A stretch of DNA of 36,238 nt from Bradyrhizobium elkanii WSM2783 (GCF_000472865.1 NZ_AXAP01000085.1:1-36238), one strand, 5' to 3'; shown: positions 23,077 to 34,837, numbered from the stretch's first letter. Numbers and translations are program-made. The notes: generated by a model from the letters alone, not told the origin.

Positions 23077-23383
23077 CGATCTCTGCTCCCGAGCTCTTGG
23101 CAATGCGAACCTTCTTGCCATCAGCCTGAATCTTGAACCCGATGCGGGTCGGCTTTCCGTCCTTGCCGACATACGCGACGTTGGAGAGGTGGACCGGCGC
23201 CTCCTTGGAGATGATGCCGCCCTCCTGGTTCTGGGTCTGCTTCTGGTGACGCTTCACCATGTTGACGCCGCGCACCAGCGCGGTGTTTTCCGCCGGACGC
23301 ACCTCGAACACTTCGCCGGTGCGGCCCTTGTCGCGGCCGGTCAGCACGATGACCCTGTCACCCTTGCGGATCTTGGCAGCCAT
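23069..23383 (-). CDS. rplX: 50S ribosomal protein L24
   Basis: A 104-residue L24, an assembly initiator of the large subunit. The KOW motif RKGDRVIVLTGRDKGRTGEV is at the N terminus, followed by VRGVNMVKRHQKQTQNQEGG. The ATG overlaps the rplN stop (TGATG), which fixes the start. It also overlaps rplE at its 3' end. Confidence 0.98.
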   Translation of the reverse strand: MAAKIRKGDRVIVLTGRDKGRTGEVFEVRPAENTALVRGVNMVKRHQKQTQNQEGGIISKEAPVHLSNVAYVGKDGKPTRIGFKIQADGKKVRIAKSSGAEIDG

Positions 23384-23751
23384 CACAGCACCTCCGGCGC
23401 AAGCGAGATGATCTTCATGTGGTTCTTGGCGCGCAGCTCGCGCGGCACCGGCCCGAAGATACGGGTACCGACCGGCTCGGACTGGTTGTTGACCAGCACG
23501 GCGGCATTGCGGTCGAAGCGGATGACGGAGCCGTCGGGGCGGCGGATGTCCTTGCGGACCCGCACCACGACCGCCTTCATGACGTCGCCCTTCTTCACCT
23601 TGCCACGCGGAATGGCTTCCTTGATCGACACAACGATAATGTCGCCCACGGTGGCATAGCGGCGCTTGGAGCCTCCAAGCACCTTGATGCACATGACACG
23701 GCGTGCGCCTGAATTATCGGCCACGTCGAGGTTGGTCTGCATCTGAATCAT
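23383..23751 (-). CDS. rplN: 50S ribosomal protein L14
   Basis: A 122-residue L14. It begins MIQMQTNLDVADNSGARRVM and shows GDIIVVSIKEAIPRGKVKKG and VRKDIRRPDGSVIRFDRNAA. It is a bridge protein to the 30S subunit. The start is the first gene of the spc-type block, after an 81-base spacer with a palindrome. Confidence 0.99.
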   Translation of the reverse strand: MIQMQTNLDVADNSGARRVMCIKVLGGSKRRYATVGDIIVVSIKEAIPRGKVKKGDVMKAVVVRVRKDIRRPDGSVIRFDRNAAVLVNNQSEPVGTRIFGPVPRELRAKNHMKIISLAPEVL

Positions 23752-23808
23752 TGATGCACCTCGTCCTCTTTCTGCGCTTCACTCGCGCTCAAAATTTTCC
23801 CGACATTC

Positions 23809-23826
23809 TCCGGCTTCGAAGCCGGA
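23809..23826. repeat. Perfect 18-bp palindrome at the S10/spc junction
   Basis: TCCGGCTTCGAAGCCGGA is its own reverse complement and lies in the 81-base space between rpsQ and rplN. The RNA can form a 7-bp hairpin with a tetraloop. There is no T run after it. The place is where the separate S10 and spc operons meet in E. coli, so a processing or attenuation role is possible but unproven. Confidence 0.6.
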
Positions 23827-23832
23827 TGTGCG

Positions 23833-24081
23833 TCAGGCCGTTTGCTTCTGCTCGCCCCGGATCACGATCCAGCGCTTCAACTTCGAGATTGGCTTGCTTT
23901 CCTCGATCCACACCGTGTCGCCCGGCTTGAACTGGTCGCTCTCGTCGTGTGCGTGATAGTTCTTCGAACGGCGGATCGTCTTCTTGTAGATCGGATGGGT
24001 GAAGCGGCGATCGACGCGCACCACCACCGTCTTGGCTTGCTTGTCGCTGACGACCACGCCCTGCAGCGTACGTTTCGGCAT
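23833..24081 (-). CDS. rpsQ: 30S ribosomal protein S17
   Basis: An 82-residue S17, a primary 16S rRNA binder with an OB fold. It shows MPKRTLQGVVVSDKQAKTVV, VDRRFTHPIYKKTIRRSKNY and GDTVWIEESKPISKLKRW. Length is close to the E. coli protein (84). Confidence 0.99.
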   Translation of the reverse strand: MPKRTLQGVVVSDKQAKTVVVRVDRRFTHPIYKKTIRRSKNYHAHDESDQFKPGDTVWIEESKPISKLKRWIVIRGEQKQTA

Positions 24082-24091
24082 GTCCGGCCTC

Positions 24092-24298
24092 TTACTTCTT
24101 CTTCGCGCGCTGCTGCGCGGCGATGGTCTTGATACGGGCGATGTCGCGGCGCGCTTCCTTCAGCCGCGAGGTGTTCTCGAGCTGGCCGGTGGCGCGCTGG
24201 AAGCGCAGGTTGAACCGCTCCTTCTTCAGATTGAGGATCGCGTCCTCCCTCTGGTCCTCGCTCATCGCGCGGATATCCTCGACTTTCATCTGGGCCAT
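24092..24298 (-). CDS. rpmC: 50S ribosomal protein L29
   Basis: A 68-residue helical L29 that sits at the exit tunnel and takes part in binding nascent-chain factors. It shows MKVEDIRAMSEDQREDAILN, then LKKERFNLRFQRATGQLENT and the basic end AAQQRAKKK. The ATG at 24298 lies 5 bases after the rplP stop, so a longer upstream reading would run inside rplP. Confidence 0.98.
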   Translation of the reverse strand: MAQMKVEDIRAMSEDQREDAILNLKKERFNLRFQRATGQLENTSRLKEARRDIARIKTIAAQQRAKKK

Positions 24299-24303
24299 CT
24301 CGG

Positions 24304-24717
24304 TTACTCCGCGATGCGCGCGACGAAGCGCGTCTTGATCGGCAGCTTGGCGGCGGCCAAGGTCAGCGCCTCGCGCGCGACCTGGTTGGTGACGCCGTCG
24401 ATCTCGAACAGCACACGACCGGGCTTGACGCGGGCCACCCACAATTCCGGCGCGCCCTTGCCCGAGCCCATGCGCACTTCGGCGGGCTTCTTCGACACCG
24501 GCAAATCAGGGAACACGCGGATCCAGACGCGGCCGGCGCGCTTCATGTGGCGGGTCAGCGCGCGGCGGGCGGCCTCGATCTGGCGCGCAGTGACGCGCTC
24601 CGGCTCGAGCGCCTTCAGGCCGAACTGGCCGAAGGACAACGTCGCGCCCGAAGTCGCAACGCCGTGGATCCGGCCCTTATGCGCCTTCCGGAACTTCGTT
24701 TTCTTTGGTTGCATCAT
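24304..24717 (-). CDS. rplP: 50S ribosomal protein L16
   Basis: A 137-residue L16, needed for the A-site side of the peptidyl transferase region. It shows QPKKTKFRKAHKGRIHGVAT, TRHMKRAGRVWIRVFPDLPV and RMGSGKGAPELWVARVKPGR. Two adjacent ATG codons open the gene; the outer one is used here. Confidence 0.98.
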   Translation of the reverse strand: MMQPKKTKFRKAHKGRIHGVATSGATLSFGQFGLKALEPERVTARQIEAARRALTRHMKRAGRVWIRVFPDLPVSKKPAEVRMGSGKGAPELWVARVKPGRVLFEIDGVTNQVAREALTLAAAKLPIKTRFVARIAE

Positions 24718-24747
24718 GGCGTTAAGCCCTCAAACTCTCATTTACCG

Positions 24748-25449
24748 TTAGGCGGCGTCGCGGCGCGACCGCGGGCTGCTGTCGCCCTCGGCCATCCGCT
24801 TGTCCTGGGCCATCGGATCGTGCTCGAGGATCTCGCCCTTGAAGATCCAGACCTTGACGCCGCAGGTGCCGAAGGTGGTGAATGCGGTGGCAACGCCGTA
24901 GTCGACGTCGGCGCGCAGCGTGTGCAGCGGCACCCGGCCCTCGCGGTACCATTCCATGCGCGCGATTTCAGCGCCGCCGAGCCGACCCGAGCAGTTGATG
25001 CGGATGCCTTCGGCGCCGAGACGCATCGCCGACTGCACCGCGCGCTTCATGGCGCGCCGGAACGCAACGCGGCGCTCGAGCTGCTGCGCGATCGATTCGG
25101 CGACCAGCGTCGCATCGAGCTCCGGCTTGCGGATCTCGACGATGTTGATGACGACGTCGGAAGCCGTGATGTCGGCGACCTTCTTGCGCAGCTTGTCGAT
25201 GTCGGCGCCCTTCTTGCCGATCACGACGCCCGGACGCGCCGAGTGGATCGTCACCCGGCACTTCTTGTGCGGGCGCTCGATCACGATCCGCGCCACCGCC
25301 GCCTGCTTGAGCTCCTTGTGCAGGATCTCGCGGATCTTGACGTCCTCGTGCAGCAGCTTGCCGTATTCGGCCTTGCCGGCGAACCAACGCGAATCCCAGG
25401 TCCGGTTGATGCCGAGACGCAGCCCGATCGGATTGATCTTTTGACCCAT
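24748..25449 (-). CDS. rpsC: 30S ribosomal protein S3
   Basis: A 233-residue S3, which lines the mRNA entry channel. It begins MGQKINPIGLRLGINRTWDS, has a KH-type RNA-binding segment (SARPGVVIGKKGADIDKLRK), and ends with the S3 C-terminal domain (GAEGIRINCSGRLGGAEIAR). It has the same length as in E. coli. Confidence 0.99.
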   Translation of the reverse strand: MGQKINPIGLRLGINRTWDSRWFAGKAEYGKLLHEDVKIREILHKELKQAAVARIVIERPHKKCRVTIHSARPGVVIGKKGADIDKLRKKVADITASDVVINIVEIRKPELDATLVAESIAQQLERRVAFRRAMKRAVQSAMRLGAEGIRINCSGRLGGAEIARMEWYREGRVPLHTLRADVDYGVATAFTTFGTCGVKVWIFKGEILEHDPMAQDKRMAEGDSSPRSRRDAA

Positions 25450-25469
25450 CTTGTTCTCCCGCGCTTCTC

Positions 25470-25856
25470 TTAAGCGCTCGCCTCGGCCTCGACCTCACGA
25501 ACCACGATCGTGAGATGCGAGAACGGTTTGTAGACACGGCCCGAACGGCCACGGCCGCGCGGGGCAAAACGCTTCATGACGAGGCCGTTGCCGACATGCG
25601 CCTCGGCGACGACGAGATCGTCGACCTCGAGGTCATGGTTGTTCTCGGCATTGGCAATCGCCGATTCCAGGCACTTCTTGACGTCGACCGCGATCCGCTT
25701 GCGCGAGAACTGCAGGTCGGCAAGTGCCGCCGATGCCTTGCGGCCACGGATCATCTGCGCCACCAGGTTGAGCTTCTGCGGGCTGACGCGCAGCATCCGG
25801 GCGACGGCCTTGGCCTCATTGTCCGCGAGGACACGTTCGCGCTTTGGTTTGCTCAT
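25470..25856 (-). CDS. rplV: 50S ribosomal protein L22
   Basis: A 128-residue L22, whose hairpin lines the exit tunnel. It shows RMLRVSPQKLNLVAQMIRGR and AHVGNGLVMKRFAPRGRGRS. It is longer than the E. coli protein (110) because of extra residues at both ends. Confidence 0.98.
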   Translation of the reverse strand: MSKPKRERVLADNEAKAVARMLRVSPQKLNLVAQMIRGRKASAALADLQFSRKRIAVDVKKCLESAIANAENNHDLEVDDLVVAEAHVGNGLVMKRFAPRGRGRSGRVYKPFSHLTIVVREVEAEASA

Positions 25857-25866
25857 CGCTTAATCC

Positions 25867-26145
25867 TCAAGCCCTCTTGGCTTTCTTGTCGCCAGAGTGG
25901 CCGTGGAAGGTACGGGTCGGCGAGAACTCGCCGAACTTGTGACCCACCATTTCCTCGTTCACCGAAACCGGCACGTGCTTCTGACCGTTGTAGACGCCGA
26001 AGGTCAGGCCCACGAACTGCGGCAGGATGGTCGAGCGGCGACTCCAGATCTTGATGACGTCGTGACGGCCGGACGCGCGCGCGGCATCTGCCTTCTTGAG
26101 CAGCGATGCCTCGACGAACGGGCCTTTCCAGACTGAACGAACCAT
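25867..26145 (-). CDS. rpsS: 30S ribosomal protein S19
   Basis: A 92-residue S19 in the 30S head. It shows MVRSVWKGPFVEASLLKKAD, WSRRSTILPQFVGLTFGVYN and HKFGEFSPTRTFHGHSGDKK. Length matches the family exactly. Confidence 0.99.
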   Translation of the reverse strand: MVRSVWKGPFVEASLLKKADAARASGRHDVIKIWSRRSTILPQFVGLTFGVYNGQKHVPVSVNEEMVGHKFGEFSPTRTFHGHSGDKKAKRA

Positions 26146-26157
26146 GTCCGGCGTTCC

Positions 26158-26991
26158 TTACTTCTTCCGCTTGTGGCGGCTTAGGAGAATGAATTTGTTG
26201 GTCGACTTGTTCGACCGCGTCTTCTTGCCCTTGGTCGGCTTGCCCCACGGGGTCACCGGGTGGCGGCCGCCCGAGGTGCGGCCTTCACCGCCGCCATGTG
26301 GATGGTCGATCGGGTTCATGACGACACCGCGGTTGTGCGGGCGCCAGCCGAGCCAGCGGGTACGACCGGCCTTGCCGATCGAGATGTTCATGTGATCCGG
26401 ATTCGACACCGCGCCAATGGCGCCGCGGCAACGGCCGTGCACCAGGCGCTGCTCGCCCGAGTTCAGGCGGATGATGACGTAGTCCTGGTCGCGGCCGACG
26501 ATCTGCGCATAGGTGCCGGCGGAGCGCGCAAGCTGTCCGCCCTTGCCGATCTTCAGCTCGATGTTGTGGACGATGGTGCCGACCGGCATGTTGCCGAGCG
26601 GCATCACATTGCCCGGCTTGACGTCGACATAGCTGCCGGCCACGACCGTGTCGCCCGCGGCGAGCCGCTGCGGCGCCAGGATGTAGGCCTGCTCGCCGTC
26701 CTGATACTTGATCAGCGCGATGAAGGCGGTGCGGTTCGGGTCGTATTCCAGCCGCTCGACGATCGCCGGCACGTCCACCTTGTCGCGGCGGAAGTCGACA
26801 TTGCGATAGGCCTTCTTGTGGCCACCGCCACGGAAGCGCACGGTGATGCGCCCGGTGTTGTTGCGGCCACCGTTCGACTGCTTGCCCTCGGTGAGCGCCT
26901 TGACCGGCTTGCCCTTGTAGAGCGCCGAACGATCGACCATCACCAGCTGGCGCTGGCCCGGCGTCGTTGGATTATAGGTTTTCAATGCCAT
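26158..26991 (-). CDS. rplB: 50S ribosomal protein L2
   Basis: A 277-residue L2, a core protein near the peptidyl transferase centre. It shows GRITVRFRGGGHKKAYRNVD in the N-terminal part and VVMNPIDHPHGGGEGRTSGG in the C-terminal part. His230 corresponds to the conserved His229 of E. coli. Length is normal. Confidence 0.99.
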   Translation of the reverse strand: MALKTYNPTTPGQRQLVMVDRSALYKGKPVKALTEGKQSNGGRNNTGRITVRFRGGGHKKAYRNVDFRRDKVDVPAIVERLEYDPNRTAFIALIKYQDGEQAYILAPQRLAAGDTVVAGSYVDVKPGNVMPLGNMPVGTIVHNIELKIGKGGQLARSAGTYAQIVGRDQDYVIIRLNSGEQRLVHGRCRGAIGAVSNPDHMNISIGKAGRTRWLGWRPHNRGVVMNPIDHPHGGGEGRTSGGRHPVTPWGKPTKGKKTRSNKSTNKFILLSRHKRKK

Positions 26992-27004
26992 CGTCGTTAC
27001 GCCC

Positions 27005-27304
27005 TTATAGTCCGGTAGTCACGTCGATGCGGTGGCCCTCTTCCAGGGTCACGATCGCGCGCTTGGTGTCCGACTGCGAGCCGAAATTGCCGCGGAACAC
27101 CTTGGTCTTGCCCTTGCGCACCAGCGTGTTCACGCTCTTGACCTTGACGTCGAAGAGCTTCTCGACCGCTTCCTTGATCTGCGGCTTGGTGGCCTTGGAT
27201 GCGACCTTGAACAGCACCTTGTTGTGCTCGGAGGCGAGCGTCGCCTTTTCGGTCACAACGGGCGCGACGATGACGTCGTAGTGGCGCGGATCGATATTCT
27301 TCAT
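27005..27304 (-). CDS. rplW: 50S ribosomal protein L23
   Basis: A 99-residue L23, the docking site for trigger factor and SRP at the tunnel exit. It shows DVIVAPVVTEKATLASEHNK and VKSVNTLVRKGKTKVFRGNF. Its ATG overlaps the rplD stop by four bases, so translation is coupled. Confidence 0.99.
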   Translation of the reverse strand: MKNIDPRHYDVIVAPVVTEKATLASEHNKVLFKVASKATKPQIKEAVEKLFDVKVKSVNTLVRKGKTKVFRGNFGSQSDTKRAIVTLEEGHRIDVTTGL

Positions 27305-27921
27305 TTGAAGCGCGCCTCCAGCGCATCGACGGCCGCCTTGGTCAGGACCAGCTTCTGGCGCCGCAGGATGTCGTAGACGTTGATGCCCTGGATCGGCAGC
27401 ACGTCGATATTCGGAATGTTGCGGGCCGCGGCCGCGAAACCGTTGTTGAGCTCGGCGCCGTCGATGATCAGCGCATTGGTCAGCCCGAGGCCGGAGAAGT
27501 GACCGACCAGCGCCTTGGTCTTGGCTTCCTTGATATCAGCGCTGTCGAGCACGACCAGGCCGCCGTCCTTGGCCTTGGCCGACAGAGCATGCTTGAGCGC
27601 CAGCGCACGCACCTTCTTCGGCAGGTCGGTCGCATGCGAGCGAACCACCGGACCGAAGGCGCGGCCGCCGCCACGGAACTGCGGCACGCGCGCCGAGCCG
27701 TGACGAGCACCGCCAGTGCCCTTCTGCTTGTACATCTTCTTGCCGGTGCGCCAGATCTCGGCGCGCCCCTTGGCCTTGTGCGTGCCCGCCTGGCGCTTGT
27801 TGAGCTGCCACTGCACGCAGCGCTGAATGATGTCCGCGCGCGGCTCGAGGCCGAAAATGGCGTCGGAAAGCTGGACCGAGCCAGCTTCCTTGCCCTCCAG
27901 GGTGGTGACTTTCAGTTCCAT
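27301..27921 (-). CDS. rplD: 50S ribosomal protein L4
   Basis: A 206-residue L4. In E. coli this protein also represses the S10 operon. It shows MELKVTTLEGKEAGSVQLSD, the tunnel loop KQKGTGGARHGSARVPQFRG and the C-terminal NVYDILRRQKLVLTKAAVDA. The start at 27921 follows the rplC stop by one base; a longer upstream reading is inside rplC. Confidence 0.98.
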   Translation of the reverse strand: MELKVTTLEGKEAGSVQLSDAIFGLEPRADIIQRCVQWQLNKRQAGTHKAKGRAEIWRTGKKMYKQKGTGGARHGSARVPQFRGGGRAFGPVVRSHATDLPKKVRALALKHALSAKAKDGGLVVLDSADIKEAKTKALVGHFSGLGLTNALIIDGAELNNGFAAAARNIPNIDVLPIQGINVYDILRRQKLVLTKAAVDALEARFK

Positions 27922-27922
27922 C

Positions 27923-28642
27923 TCACGCACCCTCCTGCTCGGCCGGCGCCTCGGCAGCCTGCTCGCCCGCAACCTTGAACTTGCCGGGCTTCGGAGCTTC
28001 CTTCGGCAGCGGCTTCTTGATGGCGTCGCGCACCCTGATCCAGCCGCCCTTGGAGCCGGGAACGGCGCCTTCGACCAGGATCAGGCCACGCTCGACATCG
28101 GTCTGGACGACGCGAAGGTTGAGCGTGGTGATGCGATCGACGCCCATGTGGCCGGGCATCTTCTTGTTCTTCCAGGTCTTGCCGGGATCCTGACGGCCAC
28201 CGGTCGAACCGATCGAACGGTGCGAGATCGACACGCCGTGGGTGGCACGCAGACCGCCGAAGTTCCAGCGCTTCATGCCGCCGGCAAAGCCCTTACCGAT
28301 CGAGGTGCCGGTAACGTCGACGAACTGACCGACCACGAAATGATCAGCCTGGATCTCGGCGCCGACCGGAATCAACGCGTCCTCGGAGACGCGAAATTCC
28401 GCGACCTTGCGCTTCGGCTCGACCTTGGCGACGGCGAACTGGCCGCGCTCGGCCTTCGGCATGTACACGGTCTTGCGCGAGCCTGAGCCGAGCTGCAGTG
28501 CGACATAACCGTTCTGTTCAGTGGTGCGGTGGCCCAGCACCTGGCAGTTGCCGAGCTTCAGCACGGTCACGGGAATATGTTCGCCGGCCTCTGTAAAGAC
28601 CCGCGTCATCCCGACCTTTTGTGCGATCACTCCGGAGCGCAT
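27923..28642 (-). CDS. rplC: 50S ribosomal protein L3
   Basis: A 239-residue L3, an early-assembling protein close to the peptidyl transferase centre. It shows MRSGVIAQKVGMTRVFTEAG, KGFAGGMKRWNFGGLRATHG and HRSIGSTGGRQDPGKTWKNK. It is longer than the E. coli protein (209) because of an Ala/Glu/Pro-rich C-terminal tail. Confidence 0.98.
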   Translation of the reverse strand: MRSGVIAQKVGMTRVFTEAGEHIPVTVLKLGNCQVLGHRTTEQNGYVALQLGSGSRKTVYMPKAERGQFAVAKVEPKRKVAEFRVSEDALIPVGAEIQADHFVVGQFVDVTGTSIGKGFAGGMKRWNFGGLRATHGVSISHRSIGSTGGRQDPGKTWKNKKMPGHMGVDRITTLNLRVVQTDVERGLILVEGAVPGSKGGWIRVRDAIKKPLPKEAPKPGKFKVAGEQAAEAPAEQEGA

Positions 28643-28696
28643 CGGCGTGGTTCCTGTTCTCTTTCGTCCGCTCGCGCGGACTTCAATCCAAAAAAC

Positions 28697-29005
28697 TTAG
28701 AGCTTGATCTCGACGTCGACACCGGCGGCCAGATCGAGCTTCATGAGAGCATCGACGGTCTGCGGGGTCGGATCGACAATGTCGAGAAGGCGCTTGTGGG
28801 TGCGCATCTCGAACTGTTCGCGGCTCTTCTTGTCGACGTGCGGCGAACGGTTGACGGTGAACTTCTCGATGCGGGTCGGCAGCGGAATGGGACCGCGAAC
28901 CTGGGCACCGGTACGTTTCGCCGTGTTCACGATCTCGCGGGTCGACGTATCGAGGATACGATGGTCGAACGCCTTGAGACGGATGCGGATATTCTGGCCG
29001 TTCAT
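28697..29005 (-). CDS. rpsJ: 30S ribosomal protein S10
   Basis: A 102-residue S10 (NusE), which also takes part in antitermination complexes in E. coli. It shows [40 protein letters not shown] and [20 protein letters not shown]. The Shine-Dalgarno is weak. It is separated from tuf by 83 bases that hold a hairpin-forming repeat. Confidence 0.99.
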
Positions 29006-29027
29006 TGCCGTACTTTCTTTGGTGAGT

Positions 29028-29073
29028 GGCGAGTAGCGAGTAGCGAATAGAAATTCCTATTCGCCACTCGCCA
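29028..29073. repeat. Hairpin repeat in the tuf-rpsJ spacer
   Basis: The segment 29034-29050 (TAGCGAGTAGCGAATAG) pairs with 29057-29073 at 15 of 17 positions around a 6-base loop. The left side also carries short direct copies of GCGAGTA. It fills most of the 83-base spacer between tuf and rpsJ and resembles the element at 16415-16466. Confidence 0.65.
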
Positions 29074-29088
29074 TTCCCTGTTCGCTTC

Positions 29089-30279
<1,191 letters not shown>

Positions 30280-30319
30280 TTGACTCTCCGTTCAATCGTT
30301 AGCTGCCAACCAACGATAA

Positions 30320-32392
<2,073 letters not shown>

Positions 32393-32422
32393 GGGGCTGT
32401 TCCTTAAATTCCGTTGTTCGCC

Positions 32423-32893
32423 TTACCAGCGATAGTGCGAGAAGGCGCGGTTGGCTTCCGCCATCCGGTGCACGTCTTCACGCTTCTTGACGGCGTTCCC
32501 CCGATTGTTCGACGCATCAAGCAGCTCCGCCGAGAGCCGCTCCGTCATGGTCTTCTCGTTACGCTCACGCGCGGCCGAAATCAGCCAGCGGATGCCGAGC
32601 GCCTGCCGGCGCACCGAGCGGACTTCCACCGGCACCTGATAGGTCGCACCACCGACGCGGCGGGAACGCACCTCGATGGTCGGCATGACGTTCTCAAGCG
32701 CCTGCTCGAACACGCCGAGCGGGTTCTGCTTGGTCTTGGCCTCGATCATGGTGAGCGCGCCATAGACGATGTTCTCGGCGACCGACTTCTTGCCGGCGTA
32801 CATGACCGAGTTCATGAACTTGGTGATGATGATGTTCCCGAACTTCGGGTCCGGAAGCACTTCACGCTTTTCTGCAGAGTGACGACGCGACAT
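32423..32893 (-). CDS. rpsG: 30S ribosomal protein S7
   Basis: A 156-residue S7, which starts assembly of the 30S head; in E. coli it also regulates the str operon. It shows MSRRHSAEKREVLPDPKFGN, VMPTIEVRSRRVGGATYQVP and the C-terminal HRMAEANRAFSHYRW. Length is normal. Confidence 0.99.
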   Translation of the reverse strand: MSRRHSAEKREVLPDPKFGNIIITKFMNSVMYAGKKSVAENIVYGALTMIEAKTKQNPLGVFEQALENVMPTIEVRSRRVGGATYQVPVEVRSVRRQALGIRWLISAARERNEKTMTERLSAELLDASNNRGNAVKKREDVHRMAEANRAFSHYRW

Positions 32894-32908
32894 CTGACCT
32901 GTTCCCGC

Positions 32909-33280
32909 TTACTTCGGACGCTTGGCGCCGTACTTCGAACGACGCTGCTTACGGTTCTTGACGCCCTGGGTATCCAGCACGCCGCGGAGGATGTGATAGC
33001 GCACGCCCGGCAAGTCCTTGACGCGGCCGCCGCGGATCATGACCACCGAGTGCTCCTGAAGGTTATGGCCCTCACCTGGGATGTAACCGATCACCTCGAA
33101 CCCATTGGTCAGACGCACCTTGGCGACCTTACGAAGCGCCGAGTTCGGCTTCTTCGGCGTCGTCGTGTAGACGCGCGTGCACACGCCGCGCTTCTGCGGC
33201 GACTGCTGCAGCGCCGGCACCTTCTTGCGCGACTTCTGCACTTCCCGTGGTTTTGCGATCAGCTGGTTGATCGTCGGCAT
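32909..33280 (-). CDS. rpsL: 30S ribosomal protein S12
   Basis: A 123-residue S12 of the decoding centre. It starts MPTINQLIAKPREVQKSRKK and carries YTTTPKKPNSALRKVAKVRL and IRGGRVKDLPGVRYH. Lys43 and Lys88 (Met counted) are the wild-type residues whose change gives streptomycin resistance, so this allele is the sensitive type. The start at 33280 has AAGGGTGAAGG upstream; an ATG four codons earlier is less likely. It is the first gene of the superoperon. Confidence 0.99.
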   Translation of the reverse strand: MPTINQLIAKPREVQKSRKKVPALQQSPQKRGVCTRVYTTTPKKPNSALRKVAKVRLTNGFEVIGYIPGEGHNLQEHSVVMIRGGRVKDLPGVRYHILRGVLDTQGVKNRKQRRSKYGAKRPK

Positions 33281-33292
33281 GTCAGCCTTCAC

Positions 33293-34213
33293 CCTTCAAG
33301 TTCGCGCGGAACCTCACTGGCTCCGCAAATTCTTCACGGGAACGAACCGCCCGTCCGGCCGCCTCACACGAAAACCGTTCGCGCAAAACGAAATCGCGCC
33401 TACCACTCATTGCTGAGCGGAAAGCGCTTGACGCCACAGAGGACCGCGATCACGACCGATCAGCTCTCGCTGTCCGGCTGAAAACCGAGGTCATGCGTCC
33501 CAGTTCACTCTCAAGAGAACGCGCTCAAGAGAACAAAAATCGCCCTGGCATTGCCTAGCTATCATCGACAGCGTTTGAGCGGCATTCGTCGAGGTTGGTG
33601 CCCGCCTCAGTCCAGTAGGTCTGATAGGGTGTTCCGTTCCGACGCTGGCGTAGCTCACCGCCTGTCGTTAAGTTCGCGCCTTGTATAAGCGGTAGATAGT
33701 GAAGTCAAGCAAAACGACAATACGAGAAACGCCTCTGCCGCATATGGATTTGGCACTTTCGCGCGCTCAGCGCGAGTGAAAATCGCAAAGTCTGCTGCCC
33801 CACTTTCCGAGCGAGTCGGCCGACTATTTTATCCGGACATAAATAGCCTGAAGCAGCTCTTAGGCGGCTCTCAACCAAAGATTCGCGCAAAATAAGCCTT
33901 GTTTGCCATTTCGGGCGCAAAGAACGCGCTTAGCCCCTGCCCTGTACCGCCTTGCGATCATCGGCAGCGAGTGGCCAACTCCATGGCAGCCGCCATGCTT
34001 GGCCGGCCGGCATTCGACCATCCCGGTCGATTCGCAGGATGTCTGTCCGCCAGATTTCCGCTTCGAGAAGCTGGCGGCGGCGCACCGATCGAGCGATTCG
34101 CGCGGACCGGTGCAGCTTGCGATCCAACCAAGGCGCGTGGTTGATATCCACGTCGCCCAAGGTCTGTCGCTCGCGGTGCCGCGACAAGTCAAAAAAGCTT
34201 CACCCCGATCGCG
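33293..34213. other. Gene-poor interval between rpsL and the TetR gene
   Basis: The first ~400 bases are leader DNA for the ribosomal operon, with two direct copies of CTCAAGAGAAC (33510-33520 and 33524-33534). A small stem of CGCGC/GCGCG lies at 33760-33774. From about 33,900 to 34,200, several short open frames exist on both strands, but none has a recognisable family, a good ribosome binding site or a convincing start. I could not support a gene here; a decayed gene is possible. Confidence 0.5.
33682..33709 (-). promoter_or_regulatory. Promoter of the str-S10-spc-alpha superoperon
   Basis: On the minus strand CTTGAC (33704-33709) and TATACA (33682-33687) are 16 bases apart, close to the alphaproteobacterial housekeeping consensus. 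Transcription would start near 33675, leaving a leader of about 395 bases before rpsL. No other comparably good match was seen upstream of rpsL. Confidence 0.65.
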
Positions 34214-34837
34214 TTACGGTTGCGGCGAAGGTGCGCAAAGTCCGCCTCGAATCAGCGAGGAAAATGCTTCAGCAGCTTCCTTCTCGCTGCAATGACCACC
34301 GATCATCATGACCGAGAGCGCTTCGCCCGCCCCGACAAGGCCGACACAGCGCCGTTGTAGTTCATCGGGCGGCAACGTGCTGTACGGCTCAAGCGCCGAT
34401 ACGAACAGCTGGACGTACCCATCGATCAGCTCCTGGTGCACCGCGCCCATCTTCCCGCTGCCCGACAGCGCCGCGCCCACCGCGTGCCATTCGCCACTCG
34501 TATCTGCGGAACAGTGGATATAGGCGGTCGCGAGGACGTCGGCAGTATCCCCCAAGTTCCGCTGAACGCTTCTTAACGCTTCACGCAGGGCATTCGCCTG
34601 CTCCCTGTCGAGCGACTTGTAGAGTTCGATCAACAACCCCGATCGTGTGCCGAAGTGTTCGTACGGGATTGGCTTGGAGACTCCGGCACGAGCGGCCAGG
34701 TGTCCCAGTGTCAGCCGATCGGCCCCTTCCTCCCGGATAATGACGAGGGCCATATCGAGCAACTGGCGCCGTCGATCCGCCTTCGAGAGCCGACGGGAAA
34801 GCGCCTTATGCGCTTTCGGTCTCAAAGAGTGCTTCAC
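34214..34837 (-). CDS. TetR/AcrR family transcriptional regulator
   Basis: A 207-residue TetR-type repressor. The N-terminal DNA-binding domain shows RRRQLLDMALVIIREEGADR, LTLGHLAARAGVSKPIPYEH and FGTRSGLLIELYKS. The C-terminal ligand domain (from about residue 75) has no specific hallmark. A GTG start at 34837 is preferred because AAGGGGGGA lies just upstream; a TTG seven codons earlier is possible. It is divergent from an NAD(P)-binding oxidoreductase and shares with it a 97-base spacer that holds a symmetric operator, so it very likely controls both genes. Confidence 0.92.
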   Translation of the reverse strand: MKHSLRPKAHKALSRRLSKADRRRQLLDMALVIIREEGADRLTLGHLAARAGVSKPIPYEHFGTRSGLLIELYKSLDREQANALREALRSVQRNLGDTADVLATAYIHCSADTSGEWHAVGAALSGSGKMGAVHQELIDGYVQLFVSALEPYSTLPPDELQRRCVGLVGAGEALSVMMIGGHCSEKEAAEAFSSLIRGGLCAPSPQP

